From positions 1,178,001 to 1,242,000 of the forward strand of contig NZ_BBWV01000001.1 of the NCBI RefSeq assembly GCF_000974785.1: 64,000 bases of DNA, in the 5' to 3' direction. This DNA comes from Flavihumibacter petaseus NBRC 106054. GTDB taxonomy: Bacteria > Bacteroidota > Bacteroidia > Chitinophagales > Chitinophagaceae. Positions 27,783 through 36,874 of this stretch are shown piece after piece. A program made the translations under genes and the position numbers. How positions within the stretch are numbered: the first letter of the stretch is position 1; each line of letters opens with the position of its first letter. The notes below the pieces were generated by a model that saw nothing but the letters and a program-made list of their open reading frames with translations, was not told the origin of the DNA and made no database searches.

Positions 27783-28109
27783 ATGAACTGGATCATTCTG
27801 TTTATTGCCGGGTTGTTTGAAGTGGGATTTGCGACCTGCCTGGGCAAGGCGCGGGAAACTTCCGGCAGCGCAGCAACAGCCTGGATGGCCGGCTTTTTTG
27901 TCTGTCTCACCATCAGCATGTACCTGCTGTATAAGGCAACGCAAACCCTTCCCATTGGAACTGCCTACGCGGTATGGACCGGCGTGGGTGCCGTAGGTAC
28001 AGTACTGGCAGGGATTTTTCTGTTTAAAGAACCGGTGGAATTCTGGCGGTTGTTTTTTCTGACCACGCTGATCGCATCTATCATCGGGCTGAAATTTGTT
28101 TCGCATTAA
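27783..28109 (+). CDS. sugE: SMR-family guanidinium exporter (Gdx/SugE type)
   Basis: This 108-aa protein has four membrane helices and the conserved Glu in the first (IAGLFEVGFA). GTAYAVWTGVGAVGTVLAGI in helix three is diagnostic of the SugE/Gdx branch rather than EmrE. Family members exchange guanidinium for protons as antiparallel dimers. It lies 28 bases after metH on the same strand and may be cotranscribed. It is convergent with the CPBP gene. No guanidine riboswitch was recognised. Confidence 0.92.
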   Translation: MNWIILFIAGLFEVGFATCLGKARETSGSAATAWMAGFFVCLTISMYLLYKATQTLPIGTAYAVWTGVGAVGTVLAGIFLFKEPVEFWRLFFLTTLIASIIGLKFVSH

Positions 28110-28115
28110 GCGGCC

Positions 28116-28886
28116 CTACATGAAATTCAGTTCGTGCAATTCAAGGTAGCAGGTGGTTGCATTAAAGAAGAAATGTATCAGTACGCCGTACCAGATGGTA
28201 TTGGTGCGCTGGCGGATATAACCCAGAAACAGGGCAAAGGGCAAGAGCCAGAAAAAGGAGATAATACTCATGTGAATGATGGCAAACAACAGCGCTGTTA
28301 CCACTACAGCCTGCCGGTTATGCATGATCTTGAGCAATCCGGCCTGCAATACTCCCCGGTAGGCCAGTTCTTCGGACAAGGCAGGAAAGAAAGCAATCAA
28401 CAGGAACATAGCCGTTTTCGGAAATTGCAGACCGCGGAAAGAGGCATAATAGTATAGTTCGCGGCTGAAAACGCTGCGATTGATCCATTTTACCCCGAAG
28501 TTGACAATCACTGCGCTGATCACGGCTACTGCAACAAGGGCTGCCACCCGCCACCAGGAAAATCTGTTCCAGACCAGCAGGGGTGCAATCAGTTCGCGCA
28601 TACGGTACGCATACCAGGCGGCAACAGCAAATAATACCATATCTACAATGATCAGACCGGTGAGTGTTGCACTCGCCGCCGGCCAGAAGTTGAAAACCAG
28701 GCAGACGATCAGGTTAATGCTGAAAAAGCTGACTACCAGCGTGCGGTATTTATCATAGGCACCCTCCCATTCCTCGCGGGGCACAGTTGGGCTGCCGCAC
28801 TGGTAACACACCGTGGAATCGGGTTCCATCCTGCTGCCGCAATAGGTACAGGTATCTGCTATAGTTTCAGTTTCGCTCATATCCAA
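28116..28886 (-). CDS. Zinc-ribbon plus CPBP intramembrane protease
   Basis: This 256-aa protein starts with a zinc ribbon (CTYCGSRMEPDSTVCYQCG). Several membrane helices follow with the CPBP/Abi motifs: EELAYRG (the Glu-Glu-x-x-x-Arg motif), FAIIHMS (Phe-x-x-x-His) and HFFFNATT (His-x-x-x-Asn). These residues form the metal-dependent intramembrane protease site of the CAAX/CPBP family. The ribbon would sit in the cytosol. Bacterial members are linked to bacteriocin immunity or membrane signalling, but the substrate here is unknown. It lies directly downstream of the LOG-family gene on the same strand (24 bases). Confidence 0.88.
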   Translation of the reverse strand: MDMSETETIADTCTYCGSRMEPDSTVCYQCGSPTVPREEWEGAYDKYRTLVVSFFSINLIVCLVFNFWPAASATLTGLIIVDMVLFAVAAWYAYRMRELIAPLLVWNRFSWWRVAALVAVAVISAVIVNFGVKWINRSVFSRELYYYASFRGLQFPKTAMFLLIAFFPALSEELAYRGVLQAGLLKIMHNRQAVVVTALLFAIIHMSIISFFWLLPFALFLGYIRQRTNTIWYGVLIHFFFNATTCYLELHELNFM

Positions 28887-28910
28887 TTGGACCTCAATTT
28901 AAAGAAAGCT

Positions 28911-29642
28911 TTATTTTTTCTCGAGCAGCCACCAGAGTTTTTTCCGGGGCTTTACAGTATAATTGGTGGTAATGTATTTCCGGATATGTTCAATCGCCTC
29001 GTCAATGCTGTCTGTAAGCAGCACAAGGTCAAGATCGTGCTCTCCTATAGTCTTCTGCTCCACCATGAACCGCATATAGTCCACAAGGGGCTGGTAATAA
29101 GCCTTTCCGATGAGAACGATTGGGAACTGCGTGATAATTCCCGTTTGCACCAGCGTAAGCGTCTCATAGAATTCATCCATCGTTCCGACGCCGCCAGGCA
29201 TAATGATAAAAGCGTAGGAATATTTCACCAGCAATACCTTGCGCACAAAAAAATGCTCAAAAGTGAGCCATTTATGCATATAGGGATTGGCCTGCTGTTC
29301 AAAAGGCAGCTGGATATTGCAACCCACCGAGTAGCCACCGCTTTCAAAAGCACCCCTGTTGGCTGCCTCCATAACACCCGGACCACCTCCGGTCATCGTG
29401 GTAAAGCCTAAACCGGCAATCCTTTTTCCACATTCACGCGCCAATTCATAATAATGATGATCTTCCTTAAACCTTGCTGATCCGAACACCGTTATGCAGG
29501 GACCAACGAAATGCAGGCCGCGGAATCCTTTTATGAATTGCCTGAAAACACGAAAAGCAAAAGCAAGTTCATAGGTTCTTGCTTTGGGGCCATCCAGGTA
29601 AACGTGCTGCTTGGAAGGGATTATAGGAGGAGATGAAGGCAT
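28911..29642 (-). CDS. LOG-family (TIGR00730) nucleotide 5'-monophosphate phosphoribohydrolase-like protein
   Basis: This 243-aa Rossmann-like protein has the family motifs TGGGPGVMEAANRGA and PGGVGTMDEFYE. They match the GGGxxGxM and PGGxGTxxE signatures of the lysine-decarboxylase-like/LOG family. Members release ribose 5-phosphate from AMP or cytokinin monophosphates. Bacterial cellular roles vary and include nucleotide turnover. The catalytic Arg and Glu of the second motif are plausible. It forms a short operon with the CPBP gene and is divergent from xth. Confidence 0.93.
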   Translation of the reverse strand: MPSSPPIIPSKQHVYLDGPKARTYELAFAFRVFRQFIKGFRGLHFVGPCITVFGSARFKEDHHYYELARECGKRIAGLGFTTMTGGGPGVMEAANRGAFESGGYSVGCNIQLPFEQQANPYMHKWLTFEHFFVRKVLLVKYSYAFIIMPGGVGTMDEFYETLTLVQTGIITQFPIVLIGKAYYQPLVDYMRFMVEQKTIGEHDLDLVLLTDSIDEAIEHIRKYITTNYTVKPRKKLWWLLEKK

Positions 29643-29647
29643 TTCAA

Positions 29648-29655
29648 TAAATTTG
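29648..29655 (+). promoter_or_regulatory. -7 box TAAATTTG for xth
   Basis: This exact TAnnTTTG match lies 37 bases before the xth ATG (29692), in the divergent gap to the LOG-family gene. The -33 element is unclear. Confidence 0.5.
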
Positions 29656-29691
29656 ATAACAGGAAAACCAAATTAAAGAAATACCGCTTTC

Positions 29692-30459
29692 ATGAGAATT
29701 ATATCTTATAACGTCAATGGCATACGCGCCGCAATGACAAAAGGTTTAGTGGACTGGCTCAGGACTGATCCGGCCGATGTGATCTGCATCCAGGAAACAA
29801 AAGCGCATAAAGACAACGTCAATCATGCAGCGATCCAGGAGCTGGGTTATCATAATTTCTGGAATTCCGCTGAAAAGAAAGGCTACAGCGGTGTTGCCCT
29901 GTTCAGCCGTACGATGCCCGACAAAGTGGAAATGGGAAACGGTTTTATGCAAAGCGACTCCGAAGGCCGTGTGATCCGCGCAGATTATGGCGACATCACC
30001 CTGATCAATGCCTATTTCCCCTCCGGAACTTCAGGAGATGAACGGCAGACCTATAAATATCAGTGGCTGGAAGAATTTTTCGGTTACACGGAACAGTTAA
30101 GAAAGAGCCGCCCCAACCTGATCGTGTGCGGCGACTGGAATATTGCCCACCGCGAAATAGATATCCATGATCCGAAAGGAAATAAAAATTCATCCGGCTT
30201 TCTCCCCGAAGAACGGGCCTGGATGGACAAATTTCTCGACAGCGGATGGGTGGATACTTTCCGCAAATTCCATGCTGAACCGCATCGTTACAGCTGGTGG
30301 AGCCAGCGATTCCCCTCCGTGCGGCTGAACAACAAAGGCTGGCGGATCGATTACATCAATGTGACGAAGCCCCTGGAGAAAAAACTGGTCAGTGCAGAGA
30401 TCTATCCGGATGTAAAACACAGCGATCACTGTCCCGTATTCCTTGAACTTAAATCCTGA
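29692..30459 (+). CDS. xth: Exodeoxyribonuclease III (AP endonuclease)
   Basis: This 255-aa member of the exonuclease-endonuclease-phosphatase fold carries the expected motifs. They are NVNGIRAA, the metal-binding Glu in IQETKAH, GDWNIAHREIDIHDPKG, and a C-terminal HSDHCPVFLEL with the catalytic His. It cleaves 5' of abasic sites and acts as a 3'-5' exonuclease in base excision repair. DUF4286 follows after 3 bases, so the two are probably one transcript. Confidence 0.96.
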   Translation: MRIISYNVNGIRAAMTKGLVDWLRTDPADVICIQETKAHKDNVNHAAIQELGYHNFWNSAEKKGYSGVALFSRTMPDKVEMGNGFMQSDSEGRVIRADYGDITLINAYFPSGTSGDERQTYKYQWLEEFFGYTEQLRKSRPNLIVCGDWNIAHREIDIHDPKGNKNSSGFLPEERAWMDKFLDSGWVDTFRKFHAEPHRYSWWSQRFPSVRLNNKGWRIDYINVTKPLEKKLVSAEIYPDVKHSDHCPVFLELKS

Positions 30460-30462
30460 CCG

Positions 30463-30768
30463 ATGATACTTTATAATATTACCATCAAGGTAGAGCATTC
30501 TATTGCACAAGACTGGCAAAAGTGGATGCTGTCGAACCATATGCCACAGGTATTGGCTACAGGATGCTTCAACAGCAGCCGGCTGTATCAGTTACTTGAG
30601 GTGGATGATTCTGACGGACTCACTTTCTCGGTACAATACACTGCACCTACGGAAGAACTGTACAACCGTTATATAACGGAATTTGCTGACAGTATGCGTA
30701 AAATAACGCTTGACACCTGGGGGAACCGTTATATTGCCTTCCGTTCCGCCATGCGCCTGGTTCAATAA
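30463..30768 (+). CDS. DUF4286 family protein
   Basis: This 101-aa ferredoxin-like small protein contains MILYNITIKVEHSIAQDW and the central HMPQVLATGCF, the DUF4286 pattern widespread in Bacteroidota. The function is unknown. It sits 3 bases after xth on the same strand, which suggests co-translation. An 8-bp inverted repeat without a T-run (TGAAACAC 30817-30824, GTGTTTCA 30836-30843) follows in the gap before the HU gene. Confidence 0.9.
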   Translation: MILYNITIKVEHSIAQDWQKWMLSNHMPQVLATGCFNSSRLYQLLEVDDSDGLTFSVQYTAPTEELYNRYITEFADSMRKITLDTWGNRYIAFRSAMRLVQ

Positions 30769-30956
30769 TGTGGATAACAAAAAGCAGCAGGGACGGGCAT
30801 TTCAGGGCGTGTGCCGTGAAACACGCCACCATCCAGTGTTTCAACGGAAATTAAACATTACAAAGTAAAAATACGTTCGTTCATTTTCGGCTAAAATGCC
30901 CTGTTGGTGCGGGTTACAGGGAAAAACACAATCGTTAAAAAATGTTTCGAAAAAAT

Positions 30957-30985
30957 TTGTCGGAATCAAAAAGCGTCTATATTTG
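30957..30985 (+). promoter_or_regulatory. Promoter of the HU gene
   Basis: TTTG ends at 30959, followed after 18 bases by TATATTTG at 30978-30985. This is one of the clearest Bacteroidota -33/-7 pairs in the window. It implies transcription from about 30991 and rules out an upstream start at 30904. Confidence 0.8.
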
Positions 30986-31014
30986 TTCTGCTTAAAATTC
31001 TAAAATTTCACACT

Positions 31015-31284
31015 ATGAACAAAGCTGAATTAATCGCCAAAATCGCCGATGATGCTGGCGTTACCAAGACACAGGCAAACGACGCACTGGATTCTTTCAT
31101 CGAGGCTGTAACCAAAACGTTGAAAGGTGGTGGTAAAGTTACCCTGGTTGGTTTTGGAACTTTCTCTGTTTCCAAAAGAGCTGCCCGTAATGGCCGTAAC
31201 CCCCAAACTGGAGCGGTAATCAAAATTAAGGCTAAGAAAGTTGCCCGTTTCAAGGCTGGTAAAGAGCTTTCTTCCAAATTATAA
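31015..31284 (+). CDS. HU-family DNA-binding protein
   Basis: This 89-aa histone-like protein shows the canonical [18 protein letters not shown] start and dimerisation helices. The beta-arm signature is [20 protein letters not shown], with the intercalating Pro. Length is exactly that of HU. It bends and compacts DNA as a dimer. The start at 31015 is fixed by family length and by the promoter at 30957-30985. A near-perfect intrinsic terminator follows. High expression is expected. Confidence 0.97.
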   Translation: MNKAELIAKIADDAGVTKTQANDALDSFIEAVTKTLKGGGKVTLVGFGTFSVSKRAARNGRNPQTGAVIKIKAKKVARFKAGKELSSKL

Positions 31285-31305
31285 CACTGCGCCAACTGCA
31301 TTGAG

Positions 31306-31339
31306 CGGCTGCTGTACTACTACAGCAGCCGTTTTTTTT
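31306..31339 (+). terminator. Intrinsic terminator of the HU gene
   Basis: An 11-bp perfect stem CGGCTGCTGTA/TACAGCAGCCG (31306-31316 and 31321-31331) with loop CTAC is followed by eight T. Confidence 0.95.
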
Positions 31340-31376
31340 CTTATTTTTGCCGCCTAAACCACTTAAAAAACACAAA

Positions 31377-31487
31377 ATGGGAAGAGGAGATAAAAAGACC
31401 AAAAAAGGAAAGATCTTCAAAGGTTCTTTCGGTAAGAGCCGTCCAGCCCGCCCCGCCGCTGCGAAGAAGGCGAAAGCGAAGGCTTAA
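31377..31487 (+). CDS. Small ribosomal protein THX (S31-like), 36 aa
   Basis: This short gene encodes a 36-aa, very basic protein beginning MGRGDKKTKKGKIFKGSFG. That is the THX family of 30S-associated peptides found in Thermus and Bacteroidota. The second half is Ala/Lys-rich (RPARPAAAKKAKAKA). It has its own TATTTTTG -7 box at 31342-31349 right after the HU terminator, and a terminator at 31509-31541. Its size makes it easy to miss. THX fills a cavity in the 30S head. Confidence 0.92.
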   Translation: MGRGDKKTKKGKIFKGSFGKSRPARPAAAKKAKAKA

Positions 31488-31508
31488 TTGCAGTTGTTTT
31501 CTGCTGAT

Positions 31509-31541
31509 AGAGGAAGGGGAGGTTTTCTTTTCCTCTTTTTT
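31509..31541 (+). terminator. Intrinsic terminator of the THX gene
   Basis: A 7-bp stem AGAGGAA/TTCCTCT (31509-31515 and 31530-31536) is followed by TTTTT. It lies just before the convergent pdxH stop. Confidence 0.8.
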
Positions 31542-31552
31542 ATGCCTCCTGG

Positions 31553-32197
31553 TCAGGGTGCCAGTCTTTCCAGCGTCCACCCACCTTCGTCATTGAGGCT
31601 GTATTGCAACCTGTCGTGCAGGCGGCTGGGACGGCCCTGCCAGAATTCTACACTCACATGTTTTACCCGGTAGCCACCCCAATGCGCGGGACGTGGAATT
31701 GCCCCGCCGGCAAATCGCTTCTCCAGGTTCAGCACGTTTGACGACAATACTTCCCTGCCGGGTATCACTTCGCTTTGTGGGGAAGCCCACGCGCCGATCC
31801 TGCTGCTCTCAGGACGACTGTTGAAATAGTCATCACTTTCGGAAGTACTCACTTTTTCCACGATGCCGGTGATACGAACCTGTCTTTCCAGCTCTTTCCA
31901 GAAAAACACCAGGCATGCACGCGGATTCTCCACCAGCTGGATTGCCTTGTAACTATTGTAATTGGTGAAGAATACAAAACCCTTCTCATCAAATCCTTTC
32001 AGAAGAACAATTCTTGCGCTCGGCACGCCATCAGATGAAGCTGTAGCCAGTGTCATCGCATTCACTTCCTCTATGCCACTGTCGATAGCTTCCTGCCACC
32101 ATTTGCTGAACTGGCGGATGGGATCGGCTGCTGCATCTGTTTTATCAAGGGACAACTGCCTGTAGTCTTTCCGGATGGTTGAAATCGTTGCGTCCAT
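31553..32197 (-). CDS. pdxH: Pyridoxamine 5'-phosphate oxidase
   Basis: This 214-aa FMN flavoprotein converts PNP or PMP to pyridoxal 5'-phosphate. Motifs include RIVLLKGFDEKGFVFFTNY for FMN binding and ARACLVFFWKELERQVRI-type segments. At the C-terminus GYRVKHVSVEFWQGRPSRLH leads to RLAP. The start at 32197 (MDATIS) is chosen because TACCTTTG on the same strand at 32219-32212 would overlap the longer start at 32212. The resulting length is typical for PdxH. It is convergent with THX. Confidence 0.95.
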   Translation of the reverse strand: MDATISTIRKDYRQLSLDKTDAAADPIRQFSKWWQEAIDSGIEEVNAMTLATASSDGVPSARIVLLKGFDEKGFVFFTNYNSYKAIQLVENPRACLVFFWKELERQVRITGIVEKVSTSESDDYFNSRPESSRIGAWASPQSEVIPGREVLSSNVLNLEKRFAGGAIPRPAHWGGYRVKHVSVEFWQGRPSRLHDRLQYSLNDEGGWTLERLAP

Positions 32198-32211
32198 GAT
32201 CGTGATTTGCA

Positions 32212-32219
32212 CAAAGGTA
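32212..32219 (-). promoter_or_regulatory. -7 box TACCTTTG for pdxH
   Basis: This exact match on the minus strand lies 14 bases before ATG 32197, again a very short leader. It decides between the two possible pdxH starts. Confidence 0.6.
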
Positions 32220-32228
32220 CACCTTCCC

Positions 32229-34058
32229 CTATCTTCCTGCGCGGAACGAATCTTCCGCTACCCAGCTGTTCCAGATTTTTTGTTGCAGCGCTCCGGGATG
32301 CTTCAGCTTTGTGACTTTCCAGGAGATCTTCATTTCACTGCCGGCGATCAGGGCACGCTGACCGGCCTTCCCCTCGCGGAATGTTTCCAGCCGGATAATA
32401 TCTCCCGCACGCCCGCTGGTGCGTATTGAATCCATTGTATTTGCCGTTGCAGTTGTGCCATTGACCTGAAGTATAACAGTGCCCGGCAGGATACCAGCCT
32501 GCCATGCAGGCGACTCCCATGCAACCTGTGTTACACGAACGCTATCGCGACGGAATTGCGCTTTCATTCCCGTCCACGCACCAGGTACCACAACAGCTGC
32601 CGTATCCACTGCGAGTGCCGAATAACCAAGGTATCTGTTGTAATTCAGTGGTGCTACCGTATACACATAACCGAAAAATTCATCCAGCGGTACACCTGCG
32701 ATCTGCTCCGCGGCCTGCCGGAATTCAGTGTCGGTGAATCCACGGTGCTTTCCTTTATAATATTCCTGGTACAACCGGCGCATCAGGTCATCCAGGCTTT
32801 TTTTGTTATTGGTTGCGTGGCGGATCTTCAGATCAAGCATCCAGGCAAGCAGTGGCCCCTTTTCGTAATAGGAAATTGTTTTATTGATAAGATCGCCCGT
32901 GCGTCCGAATGGACCGTCCGACCAGGTGTCGAAACTCGCCTGGGCCACGGATTGAAATAACTTCCCGGTGCCGTTCTCGTAGTTGCGCAGCATTCCGGCA
33001 AATGATTCAAGCAGGTCGTCAGCGGAGATCAATCCCGCCCGGCGCAGCAAAATTTCATTATAATAAACCGTAATGCCTTCGCTGATCCACAACTGGCTGG
33101 TCCTGCTCCCCTTCCCATAATCAAATGGCCCAAGTTCAACAGGCCGGATGCGTTTTACATTGAAATGATGAAAATATTCGTGTGCGAGAAAGCCCAGCAT
33201 CCTGTTCCGCACAGCTGGTTTTTCATAGCCGTCTCCCGAAAAAGAAACTGCCGTAGAATTCATGTGTTCTATGCCCCCCATGCCGGGACCGATCCCTAGA
33301 AACACGTATTTCTTGTATGGGATATCACCCATCATTTCAACAGCAGCCTCAACAATTCCCTGCAGATCGCTCATCAGCGCACCGCGATCGAAATTGCCCG
33401 GATCTATGGCAAGAAAATAATGCGGAACGCCTCTTACAAAAAACGCAGGAAACGACTCGAGTTGTCCCAGCAGGACCGGGCTATCATAAAGCTGATCAAA
33501 ATCGCCTGCAGTAAGCGTGCCATCGGGAAGGCTGTCCAGCCCGGTTGCCGCCTGCCATCCTTTCGGTACATCAATTTGAACAGCAACCGGATCCTGCAGA
33601 TGATCCTGCCGGTACAGGTAGAGCGCGGTAGGTGCAAGGAAAGCCTGTTTACCATTCAGGAACGCGCTGGCCACAAACTGACGGGTGGCCTTAACCTTGT
33701 ATTGCAGCAGCACTGTACCTGGCGCATTGGCATACACGCGCCAGGTCTGACGGTCAGCTCTTTCCCACCGGAGCGAATCGGTGGTGGTGTATACAGAAGC
33801 CGTGAATTGCTCAATATTTTCAGGGTAATCCATCAGCTGGTAGTACCCGGGCATCCATACCGGGATTTTGAAATCGGTATATCCTGCTTCGATCCTGCAG
33901 GTCATTGATACCCCGATCCGCTGGTCTGAAGTGTCCTGAAGCGATACACGGAACTGAACAGGAGGAGGAACTGCTGCTGAAAGCGTATTGGCTGACAGTA
34001 CCAACACGGTAACGAAGCACAATGTAATGGGCAGAGCCCGAAGGCGAATGGATAACAT
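32229..34058 (-). CDS. M61-family metallopeptidase with PDZ domain, secreted
   Basis: This 609-aa protein has a signal peptide ending near LSAAV, an N-terminal beta domain and a thermolysin-like catalytic domain. The zinc motif is HEYFHHFNVKRIRP at about residue 291, with a downstream Glu in LWISEGITVYY. A PDZ-like domain follows (SPAWQAGILPGTVILQVNG). This is the glycyl-aminopeptidase (M61) family, which acts on N-terminal Gly and Ala and is probably periplasmic here. It ends 31 bases before pdxH's upstream region on the same strand. Confidence 0.93.
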   Translation of the reverse strand: MLSIRLRALPITLCFVTVLVLSANTLSAAVPPPVQFRVSLQDTSDQRIGVSMTCRIEAGYTDFKIPVWMPGYYQLMDYPENIEQFTASVYTTTDSLRWERADRQTWRVYANAPGTVLLQYKVKATRQFVASAFLNGKQAFLAPTALYLYRQDHLQDPVAVQIDVPKGWQAATGLDSLPDGTLTAGDFDQLYDSPVLLGQLESFPAFFVRGVPHYFLAIDPGNFDRGALMSDLQGIVEAAVEMMGDIPYKKYVFLGIGPGMGGIEHMNSTAVSFSGDGYEKPAVRNRMLGFLAHEYFHHFNVKRIRPVELGPFDYGKGSRTSQLWISEGITVYYNEILLRRAGLISADDLLESFAGMLRNYENGTGKLFQSVAQASFDTWSDGPFGRTGDLINKTISYYEKGPLLAWMLDLKIRHATNNKKSLDDLMRRLYQEYYKGKHRGFTDTEFRQAAEQIAGVPLDEFFGYVYTVAPLNYNRYLGYSALAVDTAAVVVPGAWTGMKAQFRRDSVRVTQVAWESPAWQAGILPGTVILQVNGTTATANTMDSIRTSGRAGDIIRLETFREGKAGQRALIAGSEMKISWKVTKLKHPGALQQKIWNSWVAEDSFRAGR

Positions 34059-34126
34059 GCCCTGAAATTACAGCGGCAGTTTGCGGAAGGCCTTACAATG
34101 CTTAGCCGGATTTGACCATTTTTTAT

Positions 34127-35161
34127 CTAGACACCGCTTTCTTCGCGATCTGTACCGGAGGAAAGCTGCGTAGCCTTGGCAAGCAGTTGTTCGATTTCAC
34201 TCAGGCGACGCATCTGGCTGTGCAGTTTATTGTGATGTTCAGCTACCTGCTGAAGATCACGGTTGAGTTCTTCGAGATAGGTCACTTTCTTCTGCAGTTG
34301 CGAGCGCTGGAAATTGGCTTCCCGGTGTTTGTCTTCCAGCTCCGCAATGGTGCGGGTGGCGCGCTGACTTTCTTCCAGGAGGTTGAGGTACTTCATCTTG
34401 AATTCGTCGAATTCCTTTGTCACCTTGAAATAGGTATCCTGCAATTCAGCAAAGCTGGAAGTGTCGCGCTGACTACCGGCAACATGGGCTTCGAGTTTGC
34501 GCATTTTTTCCAGGAGGTCATTGTAATCACCATACACACGTTCGAGGCGTTGCTGCATTTCTGCACCAAGCCTGTTCTGTTGCCGGAGTCCGCGGATCTC
34601 GTTTTCCTTTTCGACCAGCTGGATGCGCATGTCACCCATCTGTTTATTCAGGAGGTCGTTGGCCTGTATCAATTCCAGTTGTTTCTGCTCCATGGCCTTC
34701 AGCGATTCGATCTGCGAAATCAGCTGGTGAACGCGCTGGTTATGCTGCAACATGCTTTGTTGGGCATCCTGCAACTGTTCAAGATAATTGTCGGTCTGCT
34801 TCGTAGGTGATGCGAGTTGTTCAGCCTGGCTCTCCAGCAGCTCTTCTCTTTCTTTCCGTACGGAATCAATTTCTATGGCAAGAAACTGTTCATTATCGCG
34901 TGCATTCTTAAGCTCGTGCTGCATTTTCGCGAGCTTTTTCTCCATTTCTTCCGTATAGTCGAAGTATTTGAGTTTCCATTCGTCAGCCTCAGGAATAGCA
35001 GATGATTCTGCAGTCTGTTGCATTTGCAGACGGGTATTCTTGCGGGAAGTGAGAAATAAGCTGAGGGCGAAACCAAGAATTATGGCGCCCACCTGGAAGA
35101 TGATTATTTCGGCTAACCCCACGGAGATCCTGATTACCAATAAATTCATTAGCGTCATCAT
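34127..35161 (-). CDS. Membrane-anchored coiled-coil protein
   Basis: This 344-aa protein has one N-terminal membrane helix (IIIFQVGAIILGFALSLFL). About 300 residues of heptad-rich, Glu/Gln/Lys-rich coiled coil follow, with no globular domain seen. The start at 35161 (MMTLMNLL) is preferred over 35254, because the upstream residues look like translated intergenic sequence and would precede the membrane helix unnaturally. A structural or cell-envelope role is possible. No homologous family is recognised with confidence. Confidence 0.72.
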   Translation of the reverse strand: MMTLMNLLVIRISVGLAEIIIFQVGAIILGFALSLFLTSRKNTRLQMQQTAESSAIPEADEWKLKYFDYTEEMEKKLAKMQHELKNARDNEQFLAIEIDSVRKEREELLESQAEQLASPTKQTDNYLEQLQDAQQSMLQHNQRVHQLISQIESLKAMEQKQLELIQANDLLNKQMGDMRIQLVEKENEIRGLRQQNRLGAEMQQRLERVYGDYNDLLEKMRKLEAHVAGSQRDTSSFAELQDTYFKVTKEFDEFKMKYLNLLEESQRATRTIAELEDKHREANFQRSQLQKKVTYLEELNRDLQQVAEHHNKLHSQMRRLSEIEQLLAKATQLSSGTDREESGV

Positions 35162-35284
35162 AATGGTCGGAGTTTTAGGAGCATTTCCTATATACCGGCT
35201 TCCATGGGATCTAGATGGGTCTGCTAATGTAATAAGGAATGCGGAATCCTGCAAGCCAGACGCGGGTTTCGCGTAAAACTACGC

Positions 35285-36010
35285 TTATCCTTTTACCAGT
35301 GTACCCACCTGTTCACCCATAACCACCCGCATCAGATTACCGGGTTTGTTCATATCAAACACGATGATGGGGAGATTGTTTTCCATGCAAAGGGTAAAGG
35401 CGGTCATATCCATCACTTTAAGATTCTTGTTAATGCACTCGCGGAAGGTGATGGTTTCAAATTTGGTCGCGCCGGGGTCTTTTTCCGGATCTGCAGTATA
35501 GATGCCATCTACCCGGGTACCTTTCAGAATGACATCAGCTTTTATCTCGATCGCGCGCAGGGAACCCGCAGTATCGGTCGTGAAATAGGGATTGCCGGTG
35601 CCGGCTCCAAATATAACCACCCGGTGCTTTTCGAGGTGCCGGATCGCCCTGCGGCGGATATAGGGTTCTGCAATCTGTTCCATTTTGATAGCACTCTGCA
35701 ACCGGGTAAAAACCCCGTCCCTTTCCAGCGCAGCCTGAACAGCCATTCCATTGATGACGGTCGCCAGCATGCCCATATAGTCGCCGTGCGCCCGTTCAAT
35801 TCCTGTTTCTGCCTCATTCATGCCCCGGTAGATATTCCCTCCCCCGATCACCAGCGCTACTTCCACCCCTGCTTCTGTCACCGCTTTGATCTCCCTTGCA
35901 TACTGGGCAATGATGGCATGGTTCATCGGTTCATAGCCGTTGCTGCTTTCCTCTCCCATCAATGCTTCTCCAGACAATTTCAGCAAAATCCGTTTGTAAA
36001 CCGGTGTCAT
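35285..36010 (-). CDS. pyrH: UMP kinase
   Basis: This 241-aa amino-acid-kinase-fold enzyme phosphorylates UMP to UDP. The motifs [25 protein letters not shown] and [17 protein letters not shown] are diagnostic. In many bacteria pyrH follows tsf; here tsf lies about 6 kb away, and pyrH is alone, divergent from an ABC transporter gene. No frr is in the window. The ATG at 36010 gives the normal family length. Confidence 0.97.
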   Translation of the reverse strand: MTPVYKRILLKLSGEALMGEESSNGYEPMNHAIIAQYAREIKAVTEAGVEVALVIGGGNIYRGMNEAETGIERAHGDYMGMLATVINGMAVQAALERDGVFTRLQSAIKMEQIAEPYIRRRAIRHLEKHRVVIFGAGTGNPYFTTDTAGSLRAIEIKADVILKGTRVDGIYTADPEKDPGATKFETITFRECINKNLKVMDMTAFTLCMENNLPIIVFDMNKPGNLMRVVMGEQVGTLVKG

Positions 36011-36067
36011 AGGCTGTTCCGTTTTTCGATGTGGTGCAAAGAAAGGATATTTTTATCTTTCCAGCAT

Positions 36068-36874
36068 ATGGAACCCATTATCCGGATAGAGAACCTCAGC
36101 AAATCCTTTGGCAGCAAAGAGGTTCTCCGCAATATTAATCTTGAGGTATTTCCGGGACAGATCATCGGGTATATCGGACCGAACGGGGCTGGCAAGAGTA
36201 CGACGGTAAAGATCCTGTGCGGACTCATTCCCGATTTTGACGGAACAGTCACCGTGAAAGGGATCGATCTGCGGGCTCAACCGCTTGCCGTTAAAAAATC
36301 GATCGGCTATGTACCGGAGCTGGCGGAACTGTATGAAGTGCTGACTGCCTGGGAATTTCTCGATATGATGGCCGGACTGTACCAGATCCCTTCTGCACAG
36401 GCGCATGAACGTATTCGAAAAATGCTGACTGCCTTCGGGCTGGGTGAGAACATGCACCAGCGTATGGATGCTTTCAGCAAGGGCATGCGGCAGAAAGTGC
36501 TACTGATCTCCGGCCTGTTGCATAATCCCGATATAATCATTCTCGACGAACCGCTCAGCGGCCTGGATGCCAACAGTGTCATTATCGTGAAGGAACTGAT
36601 CAGCCGGCTGGCTGCAGATGGCAAAACCATCTTCTACTGCAGTCATATGATGGATGTTGTGGAGAAAGTGAGCGACAGGATCATTTTGCTCAATGAAGGC
36701 ACTATTGTTGCCGATGGCAGCTTTGAAGCCCTGCAGGCCAGCATGGGCAAAGGAAGCCTGGAACATATTTTTGCTACCCTCACGGCCAGCAGCAATCTCC
36801 ATGAAGCTGCCGGCAACCTTGTGGCAGCCGTAGGCGGAAACCCAGTAACTGCTCCCGATGAACAACGCCACTGA
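36068..36874 (+). CDS. ABC transporter ATP-binding protein
   Basis: This 268-aa protein has Walker A GPNGAGKST, a signature FSKGMRQK, Walker B IIILDEP and an H-loop in FYCSHMMD. The start at 36068 (MEPIIRIENL) matches family N-termini. The open frame extends far upstream only because it is antisense to pyrH. It overlaps the permease gene by 17 bases. The pair resembles ABC-2-type exporters, and the substrate is unknown. The signature FSKGM rather than LSGGQ is common in this subgroup. Confidence 0.94.
   Translation: MEPIIRIENLSKSFGSKEVLRNINLEVFPGQIIGYIGPNGAGKSTTVKILCGLIPDFDGTVTVKGIDLRAQPLAVKKSIGYVPELAELYEVLTAWEFLDMMAGLYQIPSAQAHERIRKMLTAFGLGENMHQRMDAFSKGMRQKVLLISGLLHNPDIIILDEPLSGLDANSVIIVKELISRLAADGKTIFYCSHMMDVVEKVSDRIILLNEGTIVADGSFEALQASMGKGSLEHIFATLTASSNLHEAAGNLVAAVGGNPVTAPDEQRH

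Noticed and set aside
30904-31284. Longer HU start at 30904
   Set aside because: It precedes the clear promoter at 30957-30985, and the HU family starts at MNKAEL (31015).
35624-36874. 416-aa version of the ABC ATPase
   Set aside because: The first ~148 residues are antisense to pyrH. The ABC domain starts at MEPIIRIENL (36068).
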